Part shown: positions 27,240 to 35,034 of the stretch, piece after piece | Layout of the letters: every line of letters begins with the position of its first letter | Numbering within the stretch: the first letter of the stretch is position 1 | NCBI GenBank assembly: GCA_964530325.1 | Contig: CAZHAX010000004.1 | Coordinates: 87,276 to 151,275, forward strand | DNA from: CAZHAX01 sp964530325 | GTDB taxonomy: Bacteria; Chloroflexota; Anaerolineae; B4-G1 | Direction of reading: 5' to 3' | DNA length: 64,000 nt | The notes under the pieces: generated by a model | Database searches by the model: none | What the model saw: the letters and a program-made list of their open reading frames with translations, nothing else | Told to the model about the DNA's origin: nothing | Translations under genes and position numbers: made by a program

Positions 27240-27950
27240 ATGGCTGGTAAGGAAGCTAACAAGCCAGATGGCACGGGCCGTGCGGTAGATACCCTCATCT
27301 CGATCGTTGTGCTCGGTTCACTCTGGGGCCTGAGCGAGGTCGTCCTCGGCTCCATCCTGAAGACGGCGGGCGTTGCCTGGCGCGTGGCACTACTCACCGG
27401 ACTGGGTCTGGGTATCGTCGGCATCGGTGCCGCGGTCCTGACTCGCAGAAGCTTCGCCACTCTGGCGGCCGTACCCGTCGTCGCGGTGGCCTGCAAGCAG
27501 CTGGTGGTGCCCGTACTCGGCGTCTCGCCGATGTGCAAGGCCAACTCGTGCCTGGCTGTGATGCTTGAGGGAGTGGCCATGGCGGGTGCCGTCTCTATCG
27601 CCGGCCGCAGACTGGAGAACAGCGGCCTGGCCCGCGTCGCTGCCGGCGGATCGGCAGCCGCTGTCGCATCCATAGCCTTCTTCGTTGGCGGTATGCAGCT
27701 TGCGCCCTGCAACTACCTGCTGTCCTTCAATCACCCCGGCGGTCTGCTCGCATTCGTGGCTGCCGAAGGGCTGGTTTGGGCCGCTTTTTCAGCGCTGCTC
27801 TTCCCTATTGGCTACCTCGCGGGAGCTCGTGTAAGGAGCGTCCTTCCCCAACTGCGAGCACGCAGGCGCATGCTCTACTACGGCACCTCAGCGGCGCTGG
27901 TTGCCGTCTCCTGGGTCGGCAGCTCGCTGGCAATCGCCGCCGGCGCCTAG
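27240..27950 (+). CDS. multi-pass membrane protein of unknown function
   Basis: 236 residues with about six hydrophobic segments. Notable conserved-looking motifs are LWGLSEVVLGSIL near the N-terminus, GVSPMCKANSCLAVMLEG in the middle and LAPCNYLLSFNHPGG towards the C-terminus. The paired Cys suggest a metal or disulfide site (inference). GGAGGGAG lies just before the ATG. I do not recognise the family; a small-molecule transport role is possible given the size and topology. Sits between fabD and fabG, which may be chance. Confidence 0.7.
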   Translation: MAGKEANKPDGTGRAVDTLISIVVLGSLWGLSEVVLGSILKTAGVAWRVALLTGLGLGIVGIGAAVLTRRSFATLAAVPVVAVACKQLVVPVLGVSPMCKANSCLAVMLEGVAMAGAVSIAGRRLENSGLARVAAGGSAAAVASIAFFVGGMQLAPCNYLLSFNHPGGLLAFVAAEGLVWAAFSALLFPIGYLAGARVRSVLPQLRARRRMLYYGTSAALVAVSWVGSSLAIAAGA

Positions 27951-27991
27951 CGCCGCATCATCGAACACAGCAGAGAGGAGACAGGAAGGGT

Positions 27992-28738
27992 ATGATTGAC
28001 CTTACGGGAAAGGTTGCCCTGGTCACGGGGGGTGCACAGGGCATCGGCCGGGCGATCGCAGAGACGCTCGCCGGCCTAGGGGCGGACGTCATCGTCGCCG
28101 ATCTGCAGAAGGATAAGGCGAAGAGCACCGCAAAGGAGATCGCCTCCGCCAGCTCGCGGAAGACTCTGGGCCTCAACGTCGACGTGGCGCAGCAGGAGAG
28201 CGTCAAGGCCATGGTGGAGAAGGCGATTGCCGAGTTCGGCCGGATCGACATCCTGGTCAACAACGCGGGGACCACGCGCGACAACCTGATAATGCGTATC
28301 AGCGAGGCGGATTGGGACCTGGTGCTTAACGTCAACCTCAAGGGTGCATTCAACTGCTCTCAGGCAATAGTCAGGCCGATGATGAAGCAGCGGTACGGCC
28401 GCATCATCAACATCACCTCCGTATCGGGAATGGTGGGCCAGGCCGGCCAGACGAACTACTCCTCCTCCAAGGCCGGGCTGATCGGGTTCACCAAGGCTCT
28501 GGCAAAGGAAGTTGGATCCCGTAACATCACCGTCAATGCCGTGGCGCCTGGATTCATCGAGACTGAACTAACCAGCGACCTCCCGGAGGAGGTCAAGGAG
28601 ATGGCGCTCAAGATCACGCCGGCTGGCAGATTCGGCCAGCCTCAGGAGATAGCCAACGCAGTGGCCTTCCTCGCCTCTGAGGAAGCCGCCTACGTCACGG
28701 GCGCTGTGCTGCGCGTTGACGGCGGCCTCGCCATGTAA
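27992..28738 (+). CDS. fabG: 3-oxoacyl-ACP reductase (short-chain dehydrogenase)
   Basis: 248 residues, classical SDR. TGGAQGIGRAI binds NADPH; NNAG; the catalytic triad is Ser in ITSVSG, then YSSSKAG with Tyr and Lys. The tail VTGAVLRVDGGLAM is typical of FabG. Start ATG 27992 with GGAAGGG upstream. Likely the beta-ketoacyl reduction of fatty-acid synthesis, with fabD nearby. Confidence 0.93.
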   Translation: MIDLTGKVALVTGGAQGIGRAIAETLAGLGADVIVADLQKDKAKSTAKEIASASSRKTLGLNVDVAQQESVKAMVEKAIAEFGRIDILVNNAGTTRDNLIMRISEADWDLVLNVNLKGAFNCSQAIVRPMMKQRYGRIINITSVSGMVGQAGQTNYSSSKAGLIGFTKALAKEVGSRNITVNAVAPGFIETELTSDLPEEVKEMALKITPAGRFGQPQEIANAVAFLASEEAAYVTGAVLRVDGGLAM

Positions 28739-28758
28739 GAGCCGCCCAGGGGGTAGCG

Positions 28759-29133
28759 ATGGATCAGGAACCCGCAGTCGGCAAGATCACAGTCGCTCCG
28801 GAGGTGGTGGAGACGATCGCTCGACTCACGACGCTGGCCGTTCCGGGCGTCGCCCGCCTCCTATCGCCGTCAGGCTTCAAAAGGCTTCTCAGGCAGGACG
28901 GTGTGAAGCTGGAGATCGTCGGCAACACAGTGCGCCTGGACCTATACGTGGTCACCGATCCGGACGCGAGCATGCTGACCGTCGGTCGCCGGATCCAGTC
29001 CGAGGTCACCCGGGCCATCCAGGAGATGGTCGGCATGGAGGTCGCAGCGATAAACATCCACATTGAGGACGTGGCCTACCGGTCGAAGTCAGGACCCAAG
29101 CCGAAGACGAGGACGAAAGCGAAGGCGCAGTAG
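28759..29133 (+). CDS. Asp23/Gls24 family envelope stress protein, second copy
   Basis: 124 residues. It opens GKITVAPEVVETIARLTTL, the same fold as the copy at 18598, and ends in a very basic tail (PKPKTRTKAKAQ). The Lys/Arg tail may bind nucleic acid or membrane. Lies just before nusB, an order also seen in other Chloroflexota and Firmicutes. Confidence 0.88.
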   Translation: MDQEPAVGKITVAPEVVETIARLTTLAVPGVARLLSPSGFKRLLRQDGVKLEIVGNTVRLDLYVVTDPDASMLTVGRRIQSEVTRAIQEMVGMEVAAINIHIEDVAYRSKSGPKPKTRTKAKAQ

Positions 29134-29166
29134 CTCGCCGGGGACGCCGTCCGGAGAACCCTACCA

Positions 29167-29613
29167 TTGAAGGTGCGCCGCGAAGCACGTATCGTCGCCC
29201 TGCAGGCCCTCTACGAAGTCGACTGCACCAGCCACGACCATGAGCTAGTGCTGGAGCAGCGGCTGGCCGAAGTCGCTCTGCCGGAGCGCGGTGCTTCGTT
29301 CGCCCGCCATCTGGTAGAAGACGTGCTGAGGCACCGGCCCGTGCTTGACGACTTTATCCATCGGTATGCACCGGAGTGGCCCTTCGAGCAGATGGCCCGC
29401 ATCGACCGGAACATCCTCCGGATGGCTGTCTTCGAGTTCGCGGTCGACGGAGAGACGCCGGTCAAGGTGGCTATTAATGAAGCGGTGGAGCTGGCGAAGA
29501 CCTTCGGCTCGGACAGCGCTCCCCGCTTCGTCAACGGCGTGCTCGGAACGCTCGTCGACCACAAGGAGGCCATCGCCGAGGCCGCAAGACAGATGAGGAG
29601 CAACGAAGAGTGA
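29167..29613 (+). CDS. nusB: transcription antitermination factor NusB
   Basis: 148 residues starting LKVRREARIVALQALYEVD, with ERMARID-like core (FEQMARIDRNILRMAVFEF) and NEAVELAKTFGSDSAPRFVNGVLG. TTG start at 29167; a GTG two codons on is also possible. Stop overlaps the next start (GTGA). Acts with NusE/S10 in antitermination of rRNA operons. Confidence 0.95.
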   Translation: MKVRREARIVALQALYEVDCTSHDHELVLEQRLAEVALPERGASFARHLVEDVLRHRPVLDDFIHRYAPEWPFEQMARIDRNILRMAVFEFAVDGETPVKVAINEAVELAKTFGSDSAPRFVNGVLGTLVDHKEAIAEAARQMRSNEE

Positions 29614-30014
29614 ACTTCATCAACCTGGGCTCCTGGGAGCTTGTCCTGATCATAGTAATAGCCATCCTGGCCGTGGGCCCGAAGCGGCTGGTGCAGATCG
29701 TGCGCACCATCCAGAAGTGGGCCGCCCAGGCACGCCGCATCAGCCGCCAGCTGATGGGCTCCCTGCAGTCGGAGCTGGACGCAGCAGACGATCTGAAGGC
29801 CACGGCCCAGGATGCGGTCGAGGCGGTGCGGGAAATCCAGCGCGGAATGACCGAGACGATCAATGGCGCCAGCGGTGGGGGTGAAGCCCTGACTGAGACC
29901 GCTCAAGAGGCCACGACCGCGCTGAAGGGACTGAGAGAGGATCTGAAGAAGCTGGGCAGACAGGTGGAAGCAAACGCTGATGCTGACGAACAGAAGCCGG
30001 AGGCGGACGAGTGA
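29610..30014 (+). CDS. Tat translocase TatA/TatB-type subunit
   Basis: 134 residues. A single N-terminal membrane helix (NLGSWELVLIIVIAILAVGPKRL, residues 5-27), then an amphipathic helix and a long hydrophilic helical tail, which makes it more TatB-like than TatA-like. It overlaps both nusB and tatC by four bases. No second Tat subunit gene is seen nearby. Confidence 0.85.
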   Translation: MNFINLGSWELVLIIVIAILAVGPKRLVQIVRTIQKWAAQARRISRQLMGSLQSELDAADDLKATAQDAVEAVREIQRGMTETINGASGGGEALTETAQEATTALKGLREDLKKLGRQVEANADADEQKPEADE

Positions 30015-30733
30015 CGGGCAAAGATAGAGCCATGTCGATCCTCGAACACCTGGCGGAGCTGCGGGACCGCCTGATGAAGGCCATGATCGGGTTGGTCATC
30101 GGCATGGTCGGCGGCGCTCTTCTGACTGAGCCCGTCCTGCACGAGCTCATCGCCCCTCTCGGCGGCATGAAGCCCTACGCAGAGACGCCCACCGCCACCA
30201 CATCCACCTTCTTCCAGCTTACCGCGGTGATCGGCCTGATCCTGGCTATGCCCGTTATCATGTACCAGCTGTTCAGGTATGTGAGCCCGGGGCTCACACC
30301 GAACGAGCGGCGCTATGCTATCATCGCTGCTCCCATAGCCGCGATGTGCTTCGCCCTCGGTGCAGCTTTCGCCACCTACGTGATCTTGCCGGCGGCGGTG
30401 CCTTTCCTGATGGGCTTCCTTGCCGACCTCGTGGAGATGCGATACTCGCTCGAACGGTATCTCTCATTCGTCAGCAGTGTCATGATAGCGGCCGGGCTTG
30501 TGTTCGAAACACCGCTGGTGATGTACTTCCTGGCGAAGCTCGGCGTCGTCACGCCGGCAGGCTTCGCCGGCGCCCGGCGCATCGTCTTGGTTGGCGCGGC
30601 AATCGGGGCGGCCGTCATCACGCCAACGCCTGACCCCGTCAACATGCTTCTCGTAATGATGCCCTTCATTCTGTTGTACGAGCTGGGCATCCTGTTGGCC
30701 CGCCTGGCCACCAGAGGCAGGGACCAGGTCTGA
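30011..30733 (+). CDS. tatC: Sec-independent protein translocase TatC
   Basis: 240 residues, six membrane segments. It has the family motifs MSILEHLAELRDRL near the N-terminus, a central YQLFRYVSPGLTPNERR loop, and ITPTPDPVN near the last segments. GTG start at 30011 inside the preceding gene's stop; an ATG seven codons later is also possible. Exports folded proteins together with the TatA/B gene just upstream. Confidence 0.95.
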   Translation: MTGKDRAMSILEHLAELRDRLMKAMIGLVIGMVGGALLTEPVLHELIAPLGGMKPYAETPTATTSTFFQLTAVIGLILAMPVIMYQLFRYVSPGLTPNERRYAIIAAPIAAMCFALGAAFATYVILPAAVPFLMGFLADLVEMRYSLERYLSFVSSVMIAAGLVFETPLVMYFLAKLGVVTPAGFAGARRIVLVGAAIGAAVITPTPDPVNMLLVMMPFILLYELGILLARLATRGRDQV

Positions 30734-30757
30734 CACCAGCAATTAGGAGGGATCGAC

Positions 30758-31012
30758 ATGTCAAAGCAGACAGGTACCATAGTCACCGTAGTCGTCGCGC
30801 TTATCACGCTTTGCTGTTCTTTGTTCATCTGCTTGTTCGGTGCAATGATCGCGTTTGGTGGCGGCGAGTGGGCGGTCGATTTCGGCGTCCCCTACGAAGG
30901 CCAGATCGAGCCGGCGTACGGTTACCCGGTCATCTGCCTGGGCTTCCTGATCTGGATCATCCCAGTGCTGGTCGGAGTGTTAGTCGCCCGAAGAAGCAGG
31001 AACGAGGCCTAG
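30758..31012 (+). CDS. small membrane protein
   Basis: 84 residues, two hydrophobic segments (about 8-32 and 56-77), with an extracytoplasmic loop between them. A strong AGGAGGGA lies before the ATG. Function unknown. Follows tatC by 24 bases and may be co-transcribed. Confidence 0.7.
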   Translation: MSKQTGTIVTVVVALITLCCSLFICLFGAMIAFGGGEWAVDFGVPYEGQIEPAYGYPVICLGFLIWIIPVLVGVLVARRSRNEA

Positions 31013-31164
31013 CCAGGCACGAACAGCGCAGCCTGCTCGCCACTAGCCGCGGCAGGTGCGAGCCTGTACCCGTCCACACAACCGCTTCAGACTACCAGTG
31101 CCGCTCCGCTCCCGGGCGCAGAAGGCGCGGCACTGTGCCTGGTGAAACTGGCGGAGCGTGCTCT

Positions 31165-32070
31165 GTGACCCCCGGTCCGACTCTCCCCAGACGATTGGCC
31201 CGGCTGGCGCTGGTCGCCACGCTGGCCGCGGCCGTCGGCACAGTCTGCGGGCTGGGCGCGATGGCCAGCGCGCGCTACGTACAGACGCTCACTCACCCGG
31301 GCTGCTGGCACGTGGGCCGCGGTCCACAGCAGGCTGGGATCACGGGCGCGCAGGACGTCAGCGTGCCTGCTCACGACGGCCCGGATCTCGCCGCCTGGTA
31401 CGTTCCACCCAGCAACGGGGCTTTGATTATCCTGTTGGGCGGGCTGGGAAGCGGGAGGGACGGCATGCTGCGGGAAGGTGCCGTCCTCGCCGCCAAAGGC
31501 TACGGGCTGCTAATGCTGGACCAGCGTGCCTGCTCCCTGCCGTCAGGCCTGAGCACACTCGGCTATCTTGAGGCTCGCGACCTGCGGCAGGCAGTGGCCT
31601 GGGCGGCACAGCAGCCAGGCGTCGGCCACATAGGGGCGCTCGGCTTCTCGGCGGGAGGAGTGACCGCGATCCTCGCCGCCGCAGAGGATCAGCGGATCGA
31701 GGCACTCGTCGCGGAGGGAGGCTTTGCCGACCTGGAGGCCGACCTCTCCGGCGAGTACCAGCGAGGCGGCCTCGTGGCCAGGATAGTCTTTCTGCTCAAC
31801 CCGGTCTTCTTCCGGCTGGAGACGGGGGTCAACCCTGCACTTGTCAGCCCCGTGAGCGCGCTGGGGAGCGTGAGTCCCCGGCCGCTGCTACTGATCTATG
31901 GCGATCGGGAGGTGGACTCGGCCCGCGCCTGGCAACAATTGGACGCGGCAGGCGACCCAAAGGAGCTCTGGGTTGTGGCCGACTGTGGCCACGGGGGCTA
32001 CCTGGACGCCGCGCCCCAGGAGTGGGAAACAAGGGTGGTCGGCTTCTTCGACGCAGCATTCGGCCTGTAG
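31165..32070 (+). CDS. alpha/beta hydrolase with N-terminal membrane anchor
   Basis: About 301 residues. A hydrophobic segment at residues 12-33, then an alpha/beta fold: nucleophile elbow GFSAGGV, likely acid in LIYGDREVDSA, and His in DCGHGGYLDA. These are the usual Ser-Asp-His residues. GTG at 31165 has GGAG eight bases before it; the frame stays open upstream but overlaps a neighbour. Probably an extracytoplasmic esterase or peptidase-like enzyme; substrate unknown. Confidence 0.8.
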   Translation: MTPGPTLPRRLARLALVATLAAAVGTVCGLGAMASARYVQTLTHPGCWHVGRGPQQAGITGAQDVSVPAHDGPDLAAWYVPPSNGALIILLGGLGSGRDGMLREGAVLAAKGYGLLMLDQRACSLPSGLSTLGYLEARDLRQAVAWAAQQPGVGHIGALGFSAGGVTAILAAAEDQRIEALVAEGGFADLEADLSGEYQRGGLVARIVFLLNPVFFRLETGVNPALVSPVSALGSVSPRPLLLIYGDREVDSARAWQQLDAAGDPKELWVVADCGHGGYLDAAPQEWETRVVGFFDAAFGL

Positions 32071-32098
32071 CCTGCGCGACCCGCGGCCCCGGTCAGCG

Positions 32099-33478
32099 CT
32101 ACGGCAGCAGCTCTGCCACGTTCGCTGCGGTGTTCAGGTCGGGCGCCACGATCCAGACGACGTAGCGGCCCACCCTGCCGAAGTGTACGAAGCCCTTGCC
32201 GGTCTCGTACCAGTGCCCCGAGAGCCCAGCCGGCGGCTCCGCCCGGCGGACCGGCGGTGCAGAATGCGGCGCCAGAGTGAGCAGGGCGCTCTCGAATTCG
32301 GCTGCCTCCTCGACTGAGTCCCACAGCGAGCGCCAGAGCCAGAGCCGGCCGCCGTCCTCACGTTCCCACAGCACGAACGCGTCGCCCGCCCAGCCATCGA
32401 CCGCCTCCCAGGCCCGCTCCTCCGGCAGGATCAGGCCCAGGTAGAGGCCCGTGACGAACTCACCGAAGGTGTCTTCCCAGGTGATCGTCCACCCGTCGCC
32501 CAGAGCCACGCCCAAGTCGGGCACGAGCACGTCAGCAAGGCCGGACGGCCCGGATCCGTAGCGCTCCGGGTGCAGGATCTCCTCAGTCGACCGGGGTGGA
32601 TTGGTGTAGGCCAAGTCGACCGCCTCCCAGGAGCCGCTTTCGTAGAGGGCCTGCACAAACTGGCGCCCTTCCCAGTTCGGGAAGTGGGCCAGCCGGTCGA
32701 AGGCGGGGTTCTGATCGAGCCCTTCGCCGTAGCTGGGCCGCTCAGCCATCAGCACCAGCTCACCCAGATTGTCCCAGTCAATGGCGGCAAGGTCACCATA
32801 CCGGTAGAGACCCGCCACCAGCATCGCGTCCCCCTCAAGCAGCGCGTCGAGCGCCAGCGCCTCGTCGGTCGTCGCCGCCGCGCTGCCGGCCGCGTTCAGC
32901 CCAAAATGCTGATCCTGCAGAGCGTGAGCATAGGCATGGACGACCAAAGCCTGATCGTCGGCGGATCGCTCCTGACCACCGTTCGCCACGTAAATCTGCC
33001 CCTGCTCCGGAACATATACAGTAGACGTCGCCCGTGCCTCGATGGAGACTTCCGCCCGGGGCAGAAGCCCGAGAAGGACGTAAGGCTCCGCCTTTTCTGC
33101 CCAGCCCCGCCCCTCGTACAGGCGTCGAAGCAGCCCTCCCATCTCACCCGGGGTGGGAAAGGTGAGCGGTACCTGGCGCAGCTGGGGCAGCTCGCGCAGC
33201 ACGCCCACCTGGTGCTGGATTTGGGTGAAGACGCGCGCCGTGCGAACCTGCGCCGCGATGCCGTCGCTCTGGGCAGGCGTCGCCAGCGGCGAGCCCGCGG
33301 TCGGACTGGCTGTCTCCGAAGCGACGGGCGTCGCTCGCCGATCTTCCGTGCCCGACGGGGAGAGGTTTGCCACAGCGGTGCGGATGTACCCGCTGAGAAT
33401 CGCCACCACGACGATGACCGCAAACGTGAGCACAAGCAGTATCCGGCGCTGACGGGCACCCTGGCCGGTACCGTTCAC
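32099..33478 (-). CDS. membrane-anchored zincin-like protein with degenerate active site
   Basis: 459 residues. One membrane segment (13-30), a Thr/Pro-rich linker (43-72), then a helical domain. VVHAYAHALQDQHF at 179-192 has the two histidines of an HExxH zinc motif (H181, H185), but the catalytic glutamate is Ala182. The downstream LLEGDAML (E215) could be the third ligand. The fold is therefore zincin-like but probably not a protease. GTG start overlaps the rph stop, so it is co-transcribed with rph. Confidence 0.72.
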   Translation of the reverse strand: MNGTGQGARQRRILLVLTFAVIVVVAILSGYIRTAVANLSPSGTEDRRATPVASETASPTAGSPLATPAQSDGIAAQVRTARVFTQIQHQVGVLRELPQLRQVPLTFPTPGEMGGLLRRLYEGRGWAEKAEPYVLLGLLPRAEVSIEARATSTVYVPEQGQIYVANGGQERSADDQALVVHAYAHALQDQHFGLNAAGSAAATTDEALALDALLEGDAMLVAGLYRYGDLAAIDWDNLGELVLMAERPSYGEGLDQNPAFDRLAHFPNWEGRQFVQALYESGSWEAVDLAYTNPPRSTEEILHPERYGSGPSGLADVLVPDLGVALGDGWTITWEDTFGEFVTGLYLGLILPEERAWEAVDGWAGDAFVLWEREDGGRLWLWRSLWDSVEEAAEFESALLTLAPHSAPPVRRAEPPAGLSGHWYETGKGFVHFGRVGRYVVWIVAPDLNTAANVAELLP

Positions 33479-34197
33479 GTCAGGACCTCGCGTTGCCGCT
33501 GCACAAGGAAGGCGATCCCCTGCCCTGCCAGGGATAGGAGTGAATCGAGCGCCTCGCCGCTGAAGGGGGCCCTCTCGGCCGTCCCCTGCACCTCAACCAG
33601 CTTCCCGCCGGCTGTCATGACTACGTTGAAGTCGACCTCGGCGTCGCGGTCCTCAGCATAGCAGAGATCGAGCCGGGCCTCGCCACCGACCAGGCCGGCG
33701 CTCACGCCGGCCACCGGATCCCGCAGCGTCTCCTTGTCAATCTCGCCCTGCTCCGCCAACCGGCGCAGCGCCAGAGCCACAGCCACGTAGCCGCCGGTCA
33801 CGGCGGCGGTTCGCGTGCCGCCATCCGCCTGCAGCACATCACAGTCGACGACGAGCGTCCGTTCACCCAGCTTGGCCAGGTCGACGCTGGCGCGCAGTGA
33901 CCGGCCAATCAGACGCCTGATCTCCTGCGTCCTGGCCCCCAGCCCCTGGATCTCCCGAGGCGTCCGCGTGTGAGTGGAGCGCGGCAGAAGCGCATACTCT
34001 GCCGTCAGCCATCCGCCCCCCCGGCCCTGTTTCCAGTCCGGCACCGTCTCTTCTAAGCTGACGTTGCACAGGACACGTGTGCCGCCGAGCTCTACGAGCA
34101 CGGAGCCTTCAGGGTAGTCCACGTAGTCCAGCGTGAACTTGAGAGGACGGACCTCGTCCGGTCGCCGCCCGTCTGGGCGCTTCGATTCTCGGCTCAC
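33475..34197 (-). CDS. rph: ribonuclease PH
   Basis: Phosphorolytic 3' trimming of tRNA. About 240 residues from the GTG at 34197. Motifs are RPDGRRPDEVRPLKF, GGWLTAEYALLPRSTHTRTPRE, VDCDVLQADGGTRTAAVTGG and LDLCYAEDRDAEVDFNVVM, all family standard. The -10 box (TATAAT, 34212-34207) ends only nine bases before the GTG, so the mRNA is probably leaderless. Overlaps the next gene by four bases. Confidence 0.95.
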   Translation of the reverse strand: MSRESKRPDGRRPDEVRPLKFTLDYVDYPEGSVLVELGGTRVLCNVSLEETVPDWKQGRGGGWLTAEYALLPRSTHTRTPREIQGLGARTQEIRRLIGRSLRASVDLAKLGERTLVVDCDVLQADGGTRTAAVTGGYVAVALALRRLAEQGEIDKETLRDPVAGVSAGLVGGEARLDLCYAEDRDAEVDFNVVMTAGGKLVEVQGTAERAPFSGEALDSLLSLAGQGIAFLVQRQREVLT

Positions 34198-34206
34198 CTC
34201 AGCCGG

Positions 34207-34288
34207 ATTATACCACGCAGAGATGGGGGTACCAAGCTGCCGACGTGCATCAGCTCGGCCTTGACAACTCAGCCCGCTCGTGTATAAT
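34207..34288. promoter_or_regulatory. divergent promoters of rph and the TetR regulator
   Basis: Minus: TTGGTA, 17 bases, TATAAT (34212-34207) for rph. Plus: TTGACA (34261-34266), 16 bases, TATAAT (34283-34288) for tetR. Between the plus -10 and the ATG lies CTGACCCTGGTCAG (palindromic CTGACC/GGTCAG), a possible operator. Confidence 0.75.
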
Positions 34289-34322
34289 CTGACCCTGGTC
34301 AGCTTTGTACCGGAGTTCACCA

Positions 34323-34952
34323 ATGAACGCGGATGTGTCTCGTCGAGAGCGAAAGAAGCAGCACACGCGCAGCCGGCTGATGGATGCGGCGCTGGCCCTG
34401 TTTCGCGAGCACGGCTACGAGGAGACGACGATCGAGCAGATCACCGAGCGGGCAGACGTCGCCAAAGGCACGTTTTTCAACTACTTCGAGACGAAGGAGT
34501 CGATCCTGCCCGCGCTAGCCGAGCATCATCTGGAGCAGCTGAGCCAGTCGCTGCTGCCGGAGGCAGGCGCTCCAGCCAGTCCCGTAGAGCGGATCAAGAT
34601 GGCAATCTGCCGGATCGCCGAGGAGACGCTGTCGGACGCTACCTTCACCCACCGGCTGTTCGGCGCGCGGCCCTGCAAGCACGATCAGGCCCACCACGGG
34701 CCGCCGCGAGGGCCGGCTCAAGCCGTCGCCTCGCTTCTCGCCGAGCAGGTGCGCCAGGCACAGGATGCGGGAGAGATACGGGCGGAACTGGACCCCCTTC
34801 AGGTGGGCGGCATACTTCGCGGCATGCTGTTCAACCAGATGATGTTGTGGCATCACGGGCACAGGCCCGCCCCACTTTCAGAGCTGCTTGGCAGGGCCGT
34901 TGACCTGCTGATGGAAGGAGTAGCTGGCCCGGCCTGGAAGATGCCGAGCTGA
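34323..34952 (+). CDS. TetR family transcriptional regulator
   Basis: 209 residues. The N-terminal HTH covers about residues 8-54 (SRLMDAALALFREHGYEET and ADVAKGTFFNYFETKES); the C-terminal ligand domain is variable. Sits upstream of, and co-directional with, a two-gene ABC exporter, so it probably represses the exporter in response to a toxic compound. The palindrome CTGACCCTGGTCAG just before its start could be its own operator. Confidence 0.9.
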   Translation: MNADVSRRERKKQHTRSRLMDAALALFREHGYEETTIEQITERADVAKGTFFNYFETKESILPALAEHHLEQLSQSLLPEAGAPASPVERIKMAICRIAEETLSDATFTHRLFGARPCKHDQAHHGPPRGPAQAVASLLAEQVRQAQDAGEIRAELDPLQVGGILRGMLFNQMMLWHHGHRPAPLSELLGRAVDLLMEGVAGPAWKMPS

Positions 34953-35034
34953 CCAGAGCGCAGGGTCACCGCGCTGTCGGTTCTCCAACAGCTGAGTGAC
35001 CAGCCGCCAAATCCAACACAGGAGCGTTGTTTGC

